64,000 nt of DNA from an uncultured bacterium (GCA_948684385.1 CAPQCU010000005.1:1-64000); one strand, 5' to 3'; numbered from the stretch's first letter, positions 16,212 to 24,998 are shown. Program-made: numbers and translations. The notes: generated from the sequence alone by a model not told the origin.

Positions 16212-16222
16212 AATTACACTAT

Positions 16223-16252
16223 AAAACGACCGGTCTTTTGATTGGTCGTTTT
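16223..16252 (+). terminator. terminator after focA
   Basis: AAAACGACC and its complement GGTCGTTTT with a 12-base loop, followed by TAGTTTTAT. It separates focA from the outer-membrane gene. Confidence 0.75.
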
Positions 16253-16277
16253 AGTTTTATAAATATAGAATATAGTT

Positions 16278-17453
16278 ATGAAGAAAAAGATTTTACTAAT
16301 ACTAGCCTTAATATTTTTAGCAGCTCCATCATATTCTGCAGATGAGATTGTTTTGGAAATTCCGGAAGAAGAAACAGAGGTTGTCCAAGACGCTGTTGCT
16401 TCTGAATACGGTCTCGGTGAAGAAAGAACTTTACGCGATAAACTCAGAGATGTTTACCATCTGGAAGTTGAAAAATACGATAAGCCAAACTATTTGCTGA
16501 GCGAAGTTTTGACAAAACATTTTGATGATTCGTCAATTTTTGACCGTACGCATTTGTGGGCGGGATATAACGGCGATATCGGAATGATTTTTACTGATAG
16601 CGGAAATATTACAAACCATTATGATATCAATACAATCAATGTAGGTTATGATATTTATTTTAAGGACAACAGTGCAGATGCACGTATTATGTTGAATTAC
16701 AACCCGTTTTCTTCAAGAAATGTTGTTCAGAACCTTTTTGCAGATATGTATGTCGCGACAAACAAAATTCCGCATCACAGAGTTTTGGTTGGACATTCCA
16801 GACCTCCTGTAGGTATGGAAGGCGGAGCAGGTCCGTTTACTTTGCCGTTTATTGCGCGCTCGCAGATTTCCAGAAACTTTGGTACTGTTCGTAAGCTTGG
16901 TGCAAGAGTTAGCGGTGATTACAGCCTTATGGATTACGATTTTGGTGTCTACAGTTCTGATACTTATTTTCAAGAGTTTTTCCCGGGGGCAGAATTCATT
17001 GGCTGGGTTAACTTCAAGCCGCTTGCAAAAACAAACGGAAAATATGGTAATCTTAAAATCGGAGCCGGTATTGATGGCGGACACAGAACAAATAATTTCT
17101 TTGTAACCGGTGCTTATATCGGATACGAATACAAAAGATTTATGGCAAATTTTGAATGGGCGCAGGCTAACGGATATAATGGGCCGAGTGGATTCTCTTC
17201 TGATAAACACGCAAGCGGGTTTTATACAACTCTCGGATATATGTTAACTAAGAAGCTGCAGCTGCTTGCAAGATATGATGAGTTTGACCCTAATAGAGAA
17301 ATTGCTCATAATAACCAGAGAGAGTATTCTTTAGGCTTAAACTATTTCTTAAAAGGTCAGGGTTTGAGGCTTATTCTTAATTATGTATTTTGTCAGAATG
17401 ACAGCAAGAGAGATTCGCATAGAATTATGCTGGGTACGCAAATACTGTTGTAA
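16278..17453 (+). CDS. outer-membrane beta-barrel protein (porin-like)
   Basis: 391 residues with a clear signal peptide (MKKKILLILALIFLAAPSYSA). The mature protein has a short acidic, helical N-terminal part (to about residue 75) and then alternating polar/hydrophobic strands with many aromatic and glycine residues (IGYEYKRFMANFEWAQANGY, ARYDEFDP), ending in a hydrophobic strand (HRIMLGTQILL). This is the pattern of a 12-16 strand barrel. A specific porin family cannot be named. It has its own small leader region after the focA terminator. Confidence 0.75.
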   Translation: MKKKILLILALIFLAAPSYSADEIVLEIPEEETEVVQDAVASEYGLGEERTLRDKLRDVYHLEVEKYDKPNYLLSEVLTKHFDDSSIFDRTHLWAGYNGDIGMIFTDSGNITNHYDINTINVGYDIYFKDNSADARIMLNYNPFSSRNVVQNLFADMYVATNKIPHHRVLVGHSRPPVGMEGGAGPFTLPFIARSQISRNFGTVRKLGARVSGDYSLMDYDFGVYSSDTYFQEFFPGAEFIGWVNFKPLAKTNGKYGNLKIGAGIDGGHRTNNFFVTGAYIGYEYKRFMANFEWAQANGYNGPSGFSSDKHASGFYTTLGYMLTKKLQLLARYDEFDPNREIAHNNQREYSLGLNYFLKGQGLRLILNYVFCQNDSKRDSHRIMLGTQILL

Positions 17454-17550
17454 TCTTCACACCTATTAACGCTTTTCCTCCAAACAGATGATTACATTTT
17501 CTCCTAAATGCGTGATAATGTAGTAAAATAATAGGGGAGATTAGGGTCTC

Positions 17551-17907
17551 ATGTTTAATAATATTAATAGTAATGGAAGCGGGTTATTATTTGGCGGGTC
17601 TCAGCAGTTGGGAAACGCAAGTAATGTTATCAATCTTGCTTCAATCAGGGCTAATCTTCAAAAAAGCGGATACGCTTCAAACGCTTATGTTGACCAGTCT
17701 GAAATATCAACCAATGCGATGAAGCTTTTTTTAAAAGATTTAGACATTAAAAAATTTACAGAAATAGCAACCAGCGATAAAGATGATACTTCGCATCTGG
17801 AAAGAATGAAAGAATTATTCAAATCAGGTGTTGTTGATGCAGGTGAAGATGATATAATTTCAGAACTTGTTAACAACAAAAAATTATGGGATGACCTATT
17901 GGGTTAA
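17551..17907 (+). CDS. hypothetical protein, 118 aa
   Basis: 118 residues, start behind GGGGAGAT. Asn/Ser/Gly-rich start (MFNNINSNGSGLLFGGSQQ) followed by a helical, acidic domain. No signal peptide or membrane segment. The N-terminus with its F-G-G after a polar leader resembles several other short hypothetical proteins in the window. It is followed 18 bases later by the TPR gene and may be co-transcribed. Function unknown. Confidence 0.6.
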   Translation: MFNNINSNGSGLLFGGSQQLGNASNVINLASIRANLQKSGYASNAYVDQSEISTNAMKLFLKDLDIKKFTEIATSDKDDTSHLERMKELFKSGVVDAGEDDIISELVNNKKLWDDLLG

Positions 17908-17925
17908 TTGTGCTAAAATACCTGT

Positions 17926-19110
17926 ATGGTATCGTCAGATTATTATATTCAGGACAACTCTGATTTGGAGTATAAGACGCTTGAAGCTGCAAAAAACCTG
18001 TATAATGAAGGCAGGTACTCGGAAGCTTTGAGGCTTTATTCCGGCATGCTTAATACAAGCCTTTCTTTTAAACTCTATTATGAAATCGGGCGCTGCTATT
18101 ATAAACTTAACGATTTGCTGCCGGCAGAAGAATATTTCAAAAAATCAATCGGTTTGGAAGGTTTTAAAAACCCCTCTTACCTTTACCTTGGTAATATTTA
18201 TTACAAACGCTCGGATTTAAAAAACGCGATTGAAAACTGGGCAGGTGCTTATGCTTACAAACCTGATGATGAGGCGGTGTGCTTAAACCTTGCAACTTCT
18301 TATTTTTCAAAAGGTATGAAGTTTCAGTCAGTTTTTTATTATGAAAAATATTTAAAGTATGCAAAAGAAAAAGGGTCTTCTTATTCTACAATCAAATCCA
18401 GTATTGATAAATGTGGAGAAGTTGGAAATGAGTTTTTGCAGAAAGCCCGCAGAGCTTTAAGTTTGCGTGATAATAAATCTGCGATTGAGTATTTGACTTT
18501 TGCAGTGAAAAATCTGCCTGTAAGCTTTGATATTAACCACCTTCTGGGGCAGGTTTATCTGGACGAAAACGATTATATGCACTCGCTAATTTATTTGAAG
18601 CAAGCACTTGCGCTTGATACAAAATCTCTTGATGTTCTGCAGAAACTTACTTCCGTTTACATAAATCTAGGAGACTTCACGGCAGCGTATTGTACTATGA
18701 GAAGGCTGCTCCCGCTTGTTTTGTATAATCAGGCTGAGTATTTAAAAACTGTTAAGCTTATCAAAGATTTGGATGCGACCTTTGATAATCAAAGCTATCA
18801 GGGGCATAAAGAATGGGCTTTAAGATATGATGCTGAAAACAACTACCATATGGCGCTTTTGGAATACGAAAACTGCCTTATTCTCAATGAAAACTTACAG
18901 GATGAGTTTGGTGACAGAATAGAGCGTTTGAAATCGTTTATTTATCCGGAGGAGAGAATTATCCGCGTTTGTCTTGAAAAGGGCGGAGTTTTACACGGAA
19001 ACGGTGATTTTAAAACTGCGAATAAATATTTTTCTAAGGTAATGCTTATGGCAAATCGAAATTCTACCGAATATAAACAGGCCAGGGGTAAATATATGGT
19101 CTTGGATTAG
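17926..19110 (+). CDS. tetratricopeptide repeat protein
   Basis: 394 residues built from TPR-like helical pairs: AKNLYNEGRYSEALRLYSG, then YYEIGRCYYKLNDLLPAEEY, YLYLGNIYYKRSDLKNAIEN and later LLGQVYLDENDYMHSLIYL. Each has the usual Y/L/A pattern with 34-residue spacing. No signal peptide, so a cytoplasmic scaffold is likely. It is followed within 10 bases by the cysteine-cluster gene. A specific partner is not evident. Confidence 0.85.
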   Translation: MVSSDYYIQDNSDLEYKTLEAAKNLYNEGRYSEALRLYSGMLNTSLSFKLYYEIGRCYYKLNDLLPAEEYFKKSIGLEGFKNPSYLYLGNIYYKRSDLKNAIENWAGAYAYKPDDEAVCLNLATSYFSKGMKFQSVFYYEKYLKYAKEKGSSYSTIKSSIDKCGEVGNEFLQKARRALSLRDNKSAIEYLTFAVKNLPVSFDINHLLGQVYLDENDYMHSLIYLKQALALDTKSLDVLQKLTSVYINLGDFTAAYCTMRRLLPLVLYNQAEYLKTVKLIKDLDATFDNQSYQGHKEWALRYDAENNYHMALLEYENCLILNENLQDEFGDRIERLKSFIYPEERIIRVCLEKGGVLHGNGDFKTANKYFSKVMLMANRNSTEYKQARGKYMVLD

Positions 19111-19119
19111 GATTTATAG

Positions 19120-19536
19120 ATGTTTAAAAGGTTAAAAAAATTTTTTTATCTTCATATTTTAAGAAAAAAGTATTATCGTGTCGGTTCCTGTAATGCTTGT
19201 GGAAGGTGCTGTCAGAAGATTTATGTCAAACACAAAAATGTAATTCAGACAGAAGAAGAGTTCAAGAAGCTTCAAAAACTCCATCCGTTTTATACTTATT
19301 TAAAGATTATTGACAAAGACGAAACCGGACTTGTATTTGAGTGTATGAATCTGGATAAAGAAACTCACAAATGCAAAATTCACAAAAAAAGACCCGGAAT
19401 TTGCAGGCGGTATCCGCAGGAAGAGTTGTTTATGATGGGAGGAACACTTGCAGAGAACTGCGGATACCGCCTTGAACCTATTGAAAGTTTTGAGGATGTG
19501 TTTAATAAAGTATCTAACCAAAGGCGGAAGGCTTAA
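19120..19536 (+). CDS. YkgJ-family cysteine cluster protein
   Basis: 138 residues. The N-terminal motif SCNACGRCCQ and the later CMNLD...HKCKIHKKRPGICRRYP give the family's conserved cysteines, thought to bind zinc or an Fe-S cluster. The first 17 residues are strongly basic. Family function is not established. The TAA stop lies at the centre of the downstream terminator palindrome. Confidence 0.85.
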   Translation: MFKRLKKFFYLHILRKKYYRVGSCNACGRCCQKIYVKHKNVIQTEEEFKKLQKLHPFYTYLKIIDKDETGLVFECMNLDKETHKCKIHKKRPGICRRYPQEELFMMGGTLAENCGYRLEPIESFEDVFNKVSNQRRKA

Positions 19537-19553
19537 GCCTTCCGCCTTTGGTT
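19516..19553. terminator. bidirectional terminator, perfect 38-bp palindrome
   Basis: AACCAAAGGCGGAAGGCTT and its exact complement with no loop spacer, followed rightward by GTTTTTT. It ends the rightward TPR/YkgJ transcript and lies just beyond the leftward frameshifted gene. Its 24-bp core GGCGGAAGGCTTAAGCC... is identical to that at 20462-20495. Confidence 0.8.
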
Positions 19554-19559
19554 TTTTGA

Positions 19560-20428
19560 TTATTCAAGAAATCCGGGGAAATGCTTGTTTATTTCATGCA
19601 CAATATAATTAGTGTCGTTTCTAAGGTATACTGTCATATTATTTATCATCTGGCTTAAATCTCCGCTATAAACATCATTCATAATTTTTTCATATTGTTC
19701 CAGATAATATTCAATGTATCTGATTAATGAATTGCAATCTTCACGTTGTTCATTTTGTTCAACATAAGAGAGTGTGTTGAAATATTCCAGATATTTTTTT
19801 GCAGCGTTATAATTTTCCTTATGTTTTTCTGCAAATTCAGCTTTAGTTGCATTGCTATTTACGTAACTATCTTCTTTTGACAATCCTGCAGCTTCAACGA
19901 TTTTGGCGGCATCGAACTCTCCATTTGTTAATAAATTTCGTAATATGTCTTTTGTAATTTTGCCTCCGGAATTTTTTGTAAGGAATTCAAAACCTCTGCC
20001 TTCACTTATACTGTTCCAGTTTCCTATATTAATCATATCTGCTTGTACAAAAGCTTCGAGTATATTCGGGTATTTTTTGTATTGTTCTACAAAGTCTGCA
20101 ATACTCATTCCTTCATCAGGGAATTTATCAACAAAGCTGCTTCCATTGTCCAGAGCACTTTGTGAATTTATAAAGTTTAAAATCTTTTGAGTATCAAAAT
20201 TTTGACCTGTTAATAGTGATTTTAAATCATTTCTGCTTATAGAATTACTGTTACCGAAAAATCTGTCAACGGCATCTTGATTAGCGATTTCATAATCACC
20301 ATATTGATTAATCTTGATTAACCCTGCTTCAACAAACGGCTGATATATCTTAGGCCATTTTGTGCATGCTGTAATTAAATTATGCTATTGTTAACGGCAT
20401 AATTTTCAAAAACTTTAGAATTTGACAT
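19560..20428 (-). pseudogene. frameshifted lineage-specific protein with internal repeat
   Basis: A leftward frame begins at ATG 20428 (MSNSKVFENYAVNNS) and meets a stop at 20375-20377; the -1 frame is open from 20384 to 19560 and carries on as LITACTKWPKIYQPFVEAG. One missing base in the AATTTAATT stretch explains this. The longer part contains two copies of a unit of about 90 residues: IYQPFVEAGLIKINQYGDY ... NDLKSLLTGQNFDTQKIL and ILEAFVQADMINIGNWNSI ... DILRNLLTNGEFDAAKIV. Without repair, translation could restart at 20108. Function unknown; a sequencing error is possible. Confidence 0.65.
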
Positions 20429-20461
20429 GGAAGTGTTAAATAAATTTACAATTCCAAATAA

Positions 20462-20495
20462 AAAAGGGCGGAAGGCTTAAGCCTTCCGCCCTTTT
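20462..20495. terminator. bidirectional terminator, perfect 34-bp palindrome
   Basis: AAAAGGGCGGAAGGCTT followed by its exact complement. It follows the 797-residue protein gene by two bases in the leftward direction. The core is the same as in the terminator at 19516-19553, on the other side of the frameshifted gene. Confidence 0.8.
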
Positions 20496-20497
20496 AA

Positions 20498-22891
20498 CTA
20501 TTTCAACAGTTCGACGTAAATCAATTTGTCAAAGTAATACAAAGTCATTTGAACAAGCTGATCCATGTGGATTTTGTAATCATCTTTTTTACGGTTGTCT
20601 TTTCCGCTCCAGTCTTTTCTTGAATCTTCAACTCTGCCGCTGTTGTTGCCGGTACCGTATGGACAATCGCATTTATTACTTTGCAGCGCTTCTAATGCTT
20701 TCTTTTGCGCATTTCTGAATACCTGAGTGACGGTATCTTTACTCAAGCTCGGGTATTTATTGATAAGGCGTTCCAATAGTGGCGTCATTGTTTGCTGGTA
20801 GTCATTGTCGTCATTTGTATTGCTGATGTGAATAGATGCATCCGCGTAAATAGTTACTTCGCCCTGGTAAATAATTGTTTCGTCGTTACCGTGAGTTGTT
20901 TTTGTGTTGTAATGTTTTAATCCGTTTGTTAATGTGCCGTCTGCATAAGAAGTGCGTGTGGTCAATACTTCCATAAGCTCAGGATTTGTTTGAAGCTTAT
21001 TCAACATTTTTTCAAGATTTGACATTACTTTGTTAATAAAGTCTCTTGTGTTATTGCTTAAAGAAGAGTTAAAATCGTTGTATGTTGTAATCCATGCTGC
21101 TTGAAGCAGTTGTTTTAAAACACTTTCTCCGCCGAGTTCCTGAAGTGCTGTTGAAGCGTAACGATTAATTCTTGATTTTAAACGGTCAAAAATTGTATCA
21201 AAAACTTTTTGGGTATCAGCTTCCTGAAATACTATGTTACCGTTGCTATCCATACCAAACTCTGTGTGGATTTTTTCTTTGTTGTTGATAGCTTCTTTAC
21301 ACACTGCAACAATTGATTCTGAAACATCTGCTACATAGTCTGAAATCCCTGCTGCACCTGATTTTATTTGATTGTTTCTTTCAGCGCTCTGAGAAGATAC
21401 AGGAGCTGCATCTGGAGCATCTTCTTTCCTCGCATCAAAAACTTTGTCTTTTGCATCCGCTTTGAATAGCTTATCAAAATGGTACAGGACAAGATTTACT
21501 AAATCTTTCATTGTTCCGGTGTTTTGCTTTGTATTGTAATAAAATACGGATGCTTCTTTGATATTCATTCCATCAGGAATATCAGAATATCTAAGAGCGT
21601 TTTCTTGTGCTTTGAAGAATGTTTGCTTTAAGTATTCTTTATCAATATCAGGGTACTTGTTGTAAATATTTTCAAGCAGTTTGTTCATTGTTTCCTGAAA
21701 TTTTTTATCAGACTTGTCATCATCAAGGTGCATTTCTCCTGTGTCGAATTTTTTTGGAGTGCTATAATTTATCTGTGTATCAGAAATGTTTGGTAAATTA
21801 TTTATTAATGTTTGGTCTTGATAACAATCTTTTATGTAGTAATCTAAGTATTCCTGATTAGTTGAAACTTTTTCAAGAACTTTGTCGAGATTTTTCATTA
21901 TTTTATTAATAAAATCTCCGGTGTTAGTTTTTGCATTGAAGTATATCCCGCTGCTTGCTTCAGCCCATGCTGATTGTAGCAGTTTTTTCAAAACTTCTTC
22001 TCCGCCGATTTCTTTTAAGGCATCGGGGGTATAACGATTTATTCTTGATTTTAATCTTTCAAGAATTGTGTTAAACACTTTTTCAGCATCACTTCCTTTA
22101 GGGAATTGGATATTGCCGTTAGTATCAAAGCTGTATCCGATTTTTATATCGTTGTGAAAATTTATTTGCTCTTTACAAACAGAAACAATAGATTCAGCGA
22201 CATCCGCAATAGGGTTTCGAAGCGTTTCTGCAGCATTTTTTGCCGGAGTTTCTTGAGGCTTGACCGGATTAGTATCTCCGGTTCCATTTGTACTTCCGGA
22301 ATTGCCTGCAGTATTTGTATTTTCTGCACCGTTTGTGCTGCCGGAGTTATCGGTACCATTTGAATTTCCGGTATTTTCTGTGCCACTTGTACTACCGGTA
22401 TTTCCGGTGTTGTTAGTGCTGCTGTTTCCGCCTGTGTTTTCTGAATGCTCTGTACCGTTCGTTTCACCTTTATCTTCAGCAGGCTTGTTGTTGTCTTCTA
22501 CAGGATTGTCACCTTTTACTCCCGTAAATTCATATGTTATTCCGTCAAAATCACAGCTTACTGTTGTTTTACCGTCGGCATCTGTATGAACTTTTATACT
22601 TTCAATTACGCCTGCACTTTTAAGAGCTTTAAGCGCTTCAAGTAAAGCGTTTAAACCGTTGTTTACAAATACTGTACTGAGATTGCTGTAGTCGAAACCG
22701 CTGTTGTGGTTTTCTTCTGCTCCGGAGGTGCCGGAAGTTGCTTCGCTATCGTCTGTTTTATCAGTATTGTCAGGAACCTCAATCCCTCCAACAGGCGGGT
22801 CTATAGCAGGTTGAAATCCTGCATTAGAATCAAAACGGTTGTTTTCATCTACAATTAGTACTCTTTCAAATTGTCTGCGATTGATGTACAT
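20498..22891 (-). CDS. 797-aa lineage-specific protein with two long internal repeats
   Basis: Not a family I recognise. Residues 1-150: mixed region with a beta-rich patch (TVSCDFDGITYEFTG). Residues about 150-220: low-complexity linker of G, T, N and S (units like NTGNTGSTSGTEN). Then two homologous units of about 260-280 residues, starting ADVAESIVSVCKEQIN (about 226) and ADVSESIVAVCKEAIN (about 515); both share LKSRINRY, GGExVLKxLLQ and end in a LVxxxLYxFDKL segment. No signal peptide or membrane span. It is the second gene of an operon with a sigma-28-like promoter, beginning two bases after the upstream stop. Confidence 0.75.
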   Translation of the reverse strand: MYINRRQFERVLIVDENNRFDSNAGFQPAIDPPVGGIEVPDNTDKTDDSEATSGTSGAEENHNSGFDYSNLSTVFVNNGLNALLEALKALKSAGVIESIKVHTDADGKTTVSCDFDGITYEFTGVKGDNPVEDNNKPAEDKGETNGTEHSENTGGNSSTNNTGNTGSTSGTENTGNSNGTDNSGSTNGAENTNTAGNSGSTNGTGDTNPVKPQETPAKNAAETLRNPIADVAESIVSVCKEQINFHNDIKIGYSFDTNGNIQFPKGSDAEKVFNTILERLKSRINRYTPDALKEIGGEEVLKKLLQSAWAEASSGIYFNAKTNTGDFINKIMKNLDKVLEKVSTNQEYLDYYIKDCYQDQTLINNLPNISDTQINYSTPKKFDTGEMHLDDDKSDKKFQETMNKLLENIYNKYPDIDKEYLKQTFFKAQENALRYSDIPDGMNIKEASVFYYNTKQNTGTMKDLVNLVLYHFDKLFKADAKDKVFDARKEDAPDAAPVSSQSAERNNQIKSGAAGISDYVADVSESIVAVCKEAINNKEKIHTEFGMDSNGNIVFQEADTQKVFDTIFDRLKSRINRYASTALQELGGESVLKQLLQAAWITTYNDFNSSLSNNTRDFINKVMSNLEKMLNKLQTNPELMEVLTTRTSYADGTLTNGLKHYNTKTTHGNDETIIYQGEVTIYADASIHISNTNDDNDYQQTMTPLLERLINKYPSLSKDTVTQVFRNAQKKALEALQSNKCDCPYGTGNNSGRVEDSRKDWSGKDNRKKDDYKIHMDQLVQMTLYYFDKLIYVELLK

Positions 22892-22893
22892 GC

Positions 22894-23181
22894 TTAAACT
22901 CCTTTATTATAATTAAATGACTTAACTTTGTTATCATGCTCAATGGTTATATTAAAATATTTACTTCCTGTCTTAACGCTGATTAAAGCATTATTTGCAA
23001 TCGGAAGTTTATTAATATCGCTGTGGATACCAAAGCTTTCATTCAAATAAGCTCTTGCATCTTTCATTTCATCAAAACTTTTTAGTTTGTCTATAATTTT
23101 TAAAACTTTTTCAAAATCATCTGTATTTTTTTGTTCATTATTTATAACTGCTGAATAAATACTAAATTTATTAAATTGCAT
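22894..23181 (-). CDS. hypothetical protein, 95 aa, first gene of repeat-protein operon
   Basis: 95 residues, start behind AAAGGATA. Starts MQFNKFSIYSAVINNEQKN and has a helical centre with a beta-rich end (YFNITIEHDNKVKSF). No recognised family. It is directly followed by the 797-residue protein gene and preceded by an unusually long leader with two palindromes. The pairing suggests a chaperone or partner of the large protein (inference). Confidence 0.6.
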   Translation of the reverse strand: MQFNKFSIYSAVINNEQKNTDDFEKVLKIIDKLKSFDEMKDARAYLNESFGIHSDINKLPIANNALISVKTGSKYFNITIEHDNKVKSFNYNKGV

Positions 23182-23203
23182 CCAAATATCCTTTCTTGTT
23201 TAG

Positions 23204-23229
23204 CATAACATTTTGTATAAAATGTTATG
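23204..23229. repeat. palindrome copy 1 in leader of 23181 gene
   Basis: CATAACATTTT, spacer GTAT, AAAATGTTATG: an 11-bp perfect inverted repeat 22 bases upstream of the start codon. The same palindrome with complementary spacer is at 23324-23349. In RNA each would fold into a stable A/U-rich hairpin. Confidence 0.75.
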
Positions 23230-23323
23230 TATGATAAGAAGTCCGACAAAAAAGAGTTTCAAACACAACTCACGTGCGGAGAGTAAATAAATAACAGGTG
23301 AAAAAAGCTTTAAAAACTAAAAG

Positions 23324-23349
23324 CATAACATTTTATACAAAATGTTATG
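23324..23349. repeat. palindrome copy 2 in leader of 23181 gene
   Basis: CATAACATTTT, spacer ATAC, AAAATGTTATG, extended to 13-bp arms (AGC...GCT). Exactly 120 bases from copy 1. It lies just downstream of the sigma-28-like promoter, so a bound protein could block transcription; the pair could also loop, or be the ends of a small mobile repeat. Confidence 0.75.
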
Positions 23350-23364
23350 CTGATTATATTATAT

Positions 23365-23391
23365 ATAACGTCATTTTTTTTTGAAACTTTA
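23365..23391 (-). promoter_or_regulatory. sigma-28 (FliA/SigD)-like promoter
   Basis: On the minus strand: TAAAGTTT, 11 bases, GACGTTAT. The known FliA consensus is TAAAGTTT-N11-GCCGATAA. The promoter drives the 23181/22891 operon through a leader of about 175 bases. A second site of the same form precedes the 55823 gene. Confidence 0.55.
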
Positions 23392-23424
23392 ATGAAATCA
23401 AAAAAATGTTACAATTTGTAATAA

Positions 23425-23451
23425 AAAGAGCGGATTGAAAATCCGCTCTTT
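23425..23451 (-). terminator. terminator after the AMIN-like protein gene
   Basis: AAAGAGCGGATT, loop of three, and complement, followed leftward by TTTTTATT. It lies two bases past the stop of the gene ending at 23454. Confidence 0.8.
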
Positions 23452-23453
23452 AC

Positions 23454-24515
23454 TTAAATATTGTTTTTGTTCAAACTTGCTTTCAACCCTCTTGCTAAAT
23501 CGTGACGCCCGCTTTTTTCATATATTGCGGTCATTGACTCTAAGAATTTCAGATTATCAATATTCGGGTTGCTCTGGTTAACAGGAGCCGTGTTTACCGG
23601 AGTTGTATTCTTTCTGACTACAGGTTTTACAGCTGTTTGCATAACCGGTTTTTGAGGCTCAATCGCAGCAGTCTGAACCCTTCCATTTACCCCTCCATTT
23701 ACCCCTTCATTTACCCCTCCGCGTAATCTTGGATTATGAATAGGAGCTTCTGTTTCATAAGGATTTCTGTTTTCTCTCTGATAAGCATTAAGCCCGTAAT
23801 TTACTGTAGTAAAAGGTTTTTCCGGCTGAATATAAGATGTGCCAAGAGGTTGTGCGCCTCTGTACATTTCAATTTCTCTTTCGTTGAGGCTCTGGCTCAA
23901 ACCGATTTTCATATCAGGCTCTTTGCGTTTAAATAATCTTACGATTGCAAAAACGAGTAGACCTATTAAACCGAATGAAAATACTTTGTTTGCTGTATCT
24001 GATACTGTGTCAACTTCAACAGAATCTTTGATGTTGTCTACTGCTTGAGAGTTTTTAAGTTTGTTGAATAAGTTTGAAGTTTTTTCGTTTGCATAATCTT
24101 CTTTGTAGATAGGAGCGTAGCTTTCAACCGGATTATCAAGTTTTATGTTCTTTTTAACCGGAAGCGGAGCTGCTGTTATTGCAGAGTCAAAAGAGATGCT
24201 TGTTCCTGCTGCATTTTCTGCCTGGAAGAAAATGCTTAACCCGTTGCCTTGCGGCTCAACCATTACGGTGTCTACGTTTGAAACATTGTTGTATACTGTG
24301 TTTAGAGTTTTAGAAGCTCTAATGTCTTTCATATTCAATGTAATTTGGTTAGACGCTTTGACTGTTTTCTTTACGTCAACTGCTTTGTCAGCAACTAAAA
24401 CAATATTATAAGTGTCTTTTACCGGTACAATTTCAATTGTCTGCAACACATTATCTTCTGCAAAAGCAGACAACATAGATAAAAACATTCCCAAAAACAA
24501 CAACGTTCTCTTCAT
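23454..24515 (-). CDS. exported AMIN-like, single-pass membrane protein
   Basis: 353 residues from ATG 24515 (GGGAGAGAGAG upstream), which gives a clear signal peptide (MKRTLLFLGMFLSMLSAFA); an upstream in-frame ATG would bury it. Residues about 22-110 look like an AMIN-type beta domain (TIEIVPVKDTYNIVLVADK ... NGLSIFFQAENAAG), known to bind peptidoglycan or secretin plugs. A membrane helix (FGLIGLLVFAIVRLF) lies near 185-200, then a polar tail. The tail contains GVNEGVNGGVNGRV, encoded by a 12-bp tandem repeat. With pilT in the window, a type IV pilus link is possible but unproven. Confidence 0.65.
   Translation of the reverse strand: MKRTLLFLGMFLSMLSAFAEDNVLQTIEIVPVKDTYNIVLVADKAVDVKKTVKASNQITLNMKDIRASKTLNTVYNNVSNVDTVMVEPQGNGLSIFFQAENAAGTSISFDSAITAAPLPVKKNIKLDNPVESYAPIYKEDYANEKTSNLFNKLKNSQAVDNIKDSVEVDTVSDTANKVFSFGLIGLLVFAIVRLFKRKEPDMKIGLSQSLNEREIEMYRGAQPLGTSYIQPEKPFTTVNYGLNAYQRENRNPYETEAPIHNPRLRGGVNEGVNGGVNGRVQTAAIEPQKPVMQTAVKPVVRKNTTPVNTAPVNQSNPNIDNLKFLESMTAIYEKSGRHDLARGLKASLNKNNI
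23684..23719 (-). repeat. 12-bp tandem repeat, three units, inside a gene
   Basis: CATTTACCCCTC, CATTTACCCCTT, CATTTACCCCTC. In frame it adds GVN-type tetrapeptides to the tail of the AMIN-like protein. Two more units occur at 25603-25626, and single copies are scattered through the window. Confidence 0.85.
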
Positions 24516-24630
24516 AATAATATACTCTCTCTCCCTTGATAACAGTGTACATGATTGGCATGCCCATGCCATCAATCAAGGGGTTAAAGTTTTTAAAGAA
24601 AGTATATTGACCAGATGGTCTATGAAATTG

Positions 24631-24858
24631 TTAAAGTGTAAAATCGAACAAATCTTTTACATCAGTATCGAGCGCGTTTGCAATTTTTGTTATCGTATTT
24701 ATTGTAACATTGGTTTCTCCGCGCTCAATTTGTCCAATGTAATTGAAGTTCATATCAACTATTTCTGCAAGCTTAATTTGAGAAATTTTTTTTGACTTTC
24801 TGATATATGCCATCTTGGCGCCTAATCGTTTTGGAATATTGTGATTTTTAAGACCCAT
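24631..24858 (-). CDS. XRE-family transcriptional regulator
   Basis: 75 residues, one Cro/C1-type helix-turn-helix: GAKMAYIRKSKKISQIKLA, then EIVDMNFNYIGQIERGETN and TINTITKIANALDTDVKDLF. The whole protein is the DNA-binding domain, as in small phage-like or restriction-controller regulators. It stands alone between the AMIN-like gene and the Fe-S gene, with AT-rich flanks, so its target is not evident. Confidence 0.85.
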   Translation of the reverse strand: MGLKNHNIPKRLGAKMAYIRKSKKISQIKLAEIVDMNFNYIGQIERGETNVTINTITKIANALDTDVKDLFDFTL

Positions 24859-24998
24859 AATATAACATTATATAGTTAGTATCAGTATGCTTCTAACGGG
24901 TGTAAATAGTTTTTTAATGGTTGACAGCAGGTAATTAATTGTTGTAATAATATAATAAGAATATAAATATTGTCATCCGGCTGGTCCTGTCTCGTGGA

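Noticed and set aside
20370..20395. Programmed ribosomal frameshift in the broken gene
   Set aside because: No slippery heptamer of the X XXY YYZ type and no pseudoknot at the joint; a plain indel is simpler.
22106..22645. Several frames antisense to the low-complexity linker of the 797-residue protein
   Set aside because: They mirror the GTNS-rich repeat in other frames and have no ribosome sites.
24900..24965. TTGACA followed by AT-rich sequence as a rightward promoter
   Set aside because: Spacing to a good -10 is 18-21 bases and there is no rightward gene behind it; the next gene is leftward.
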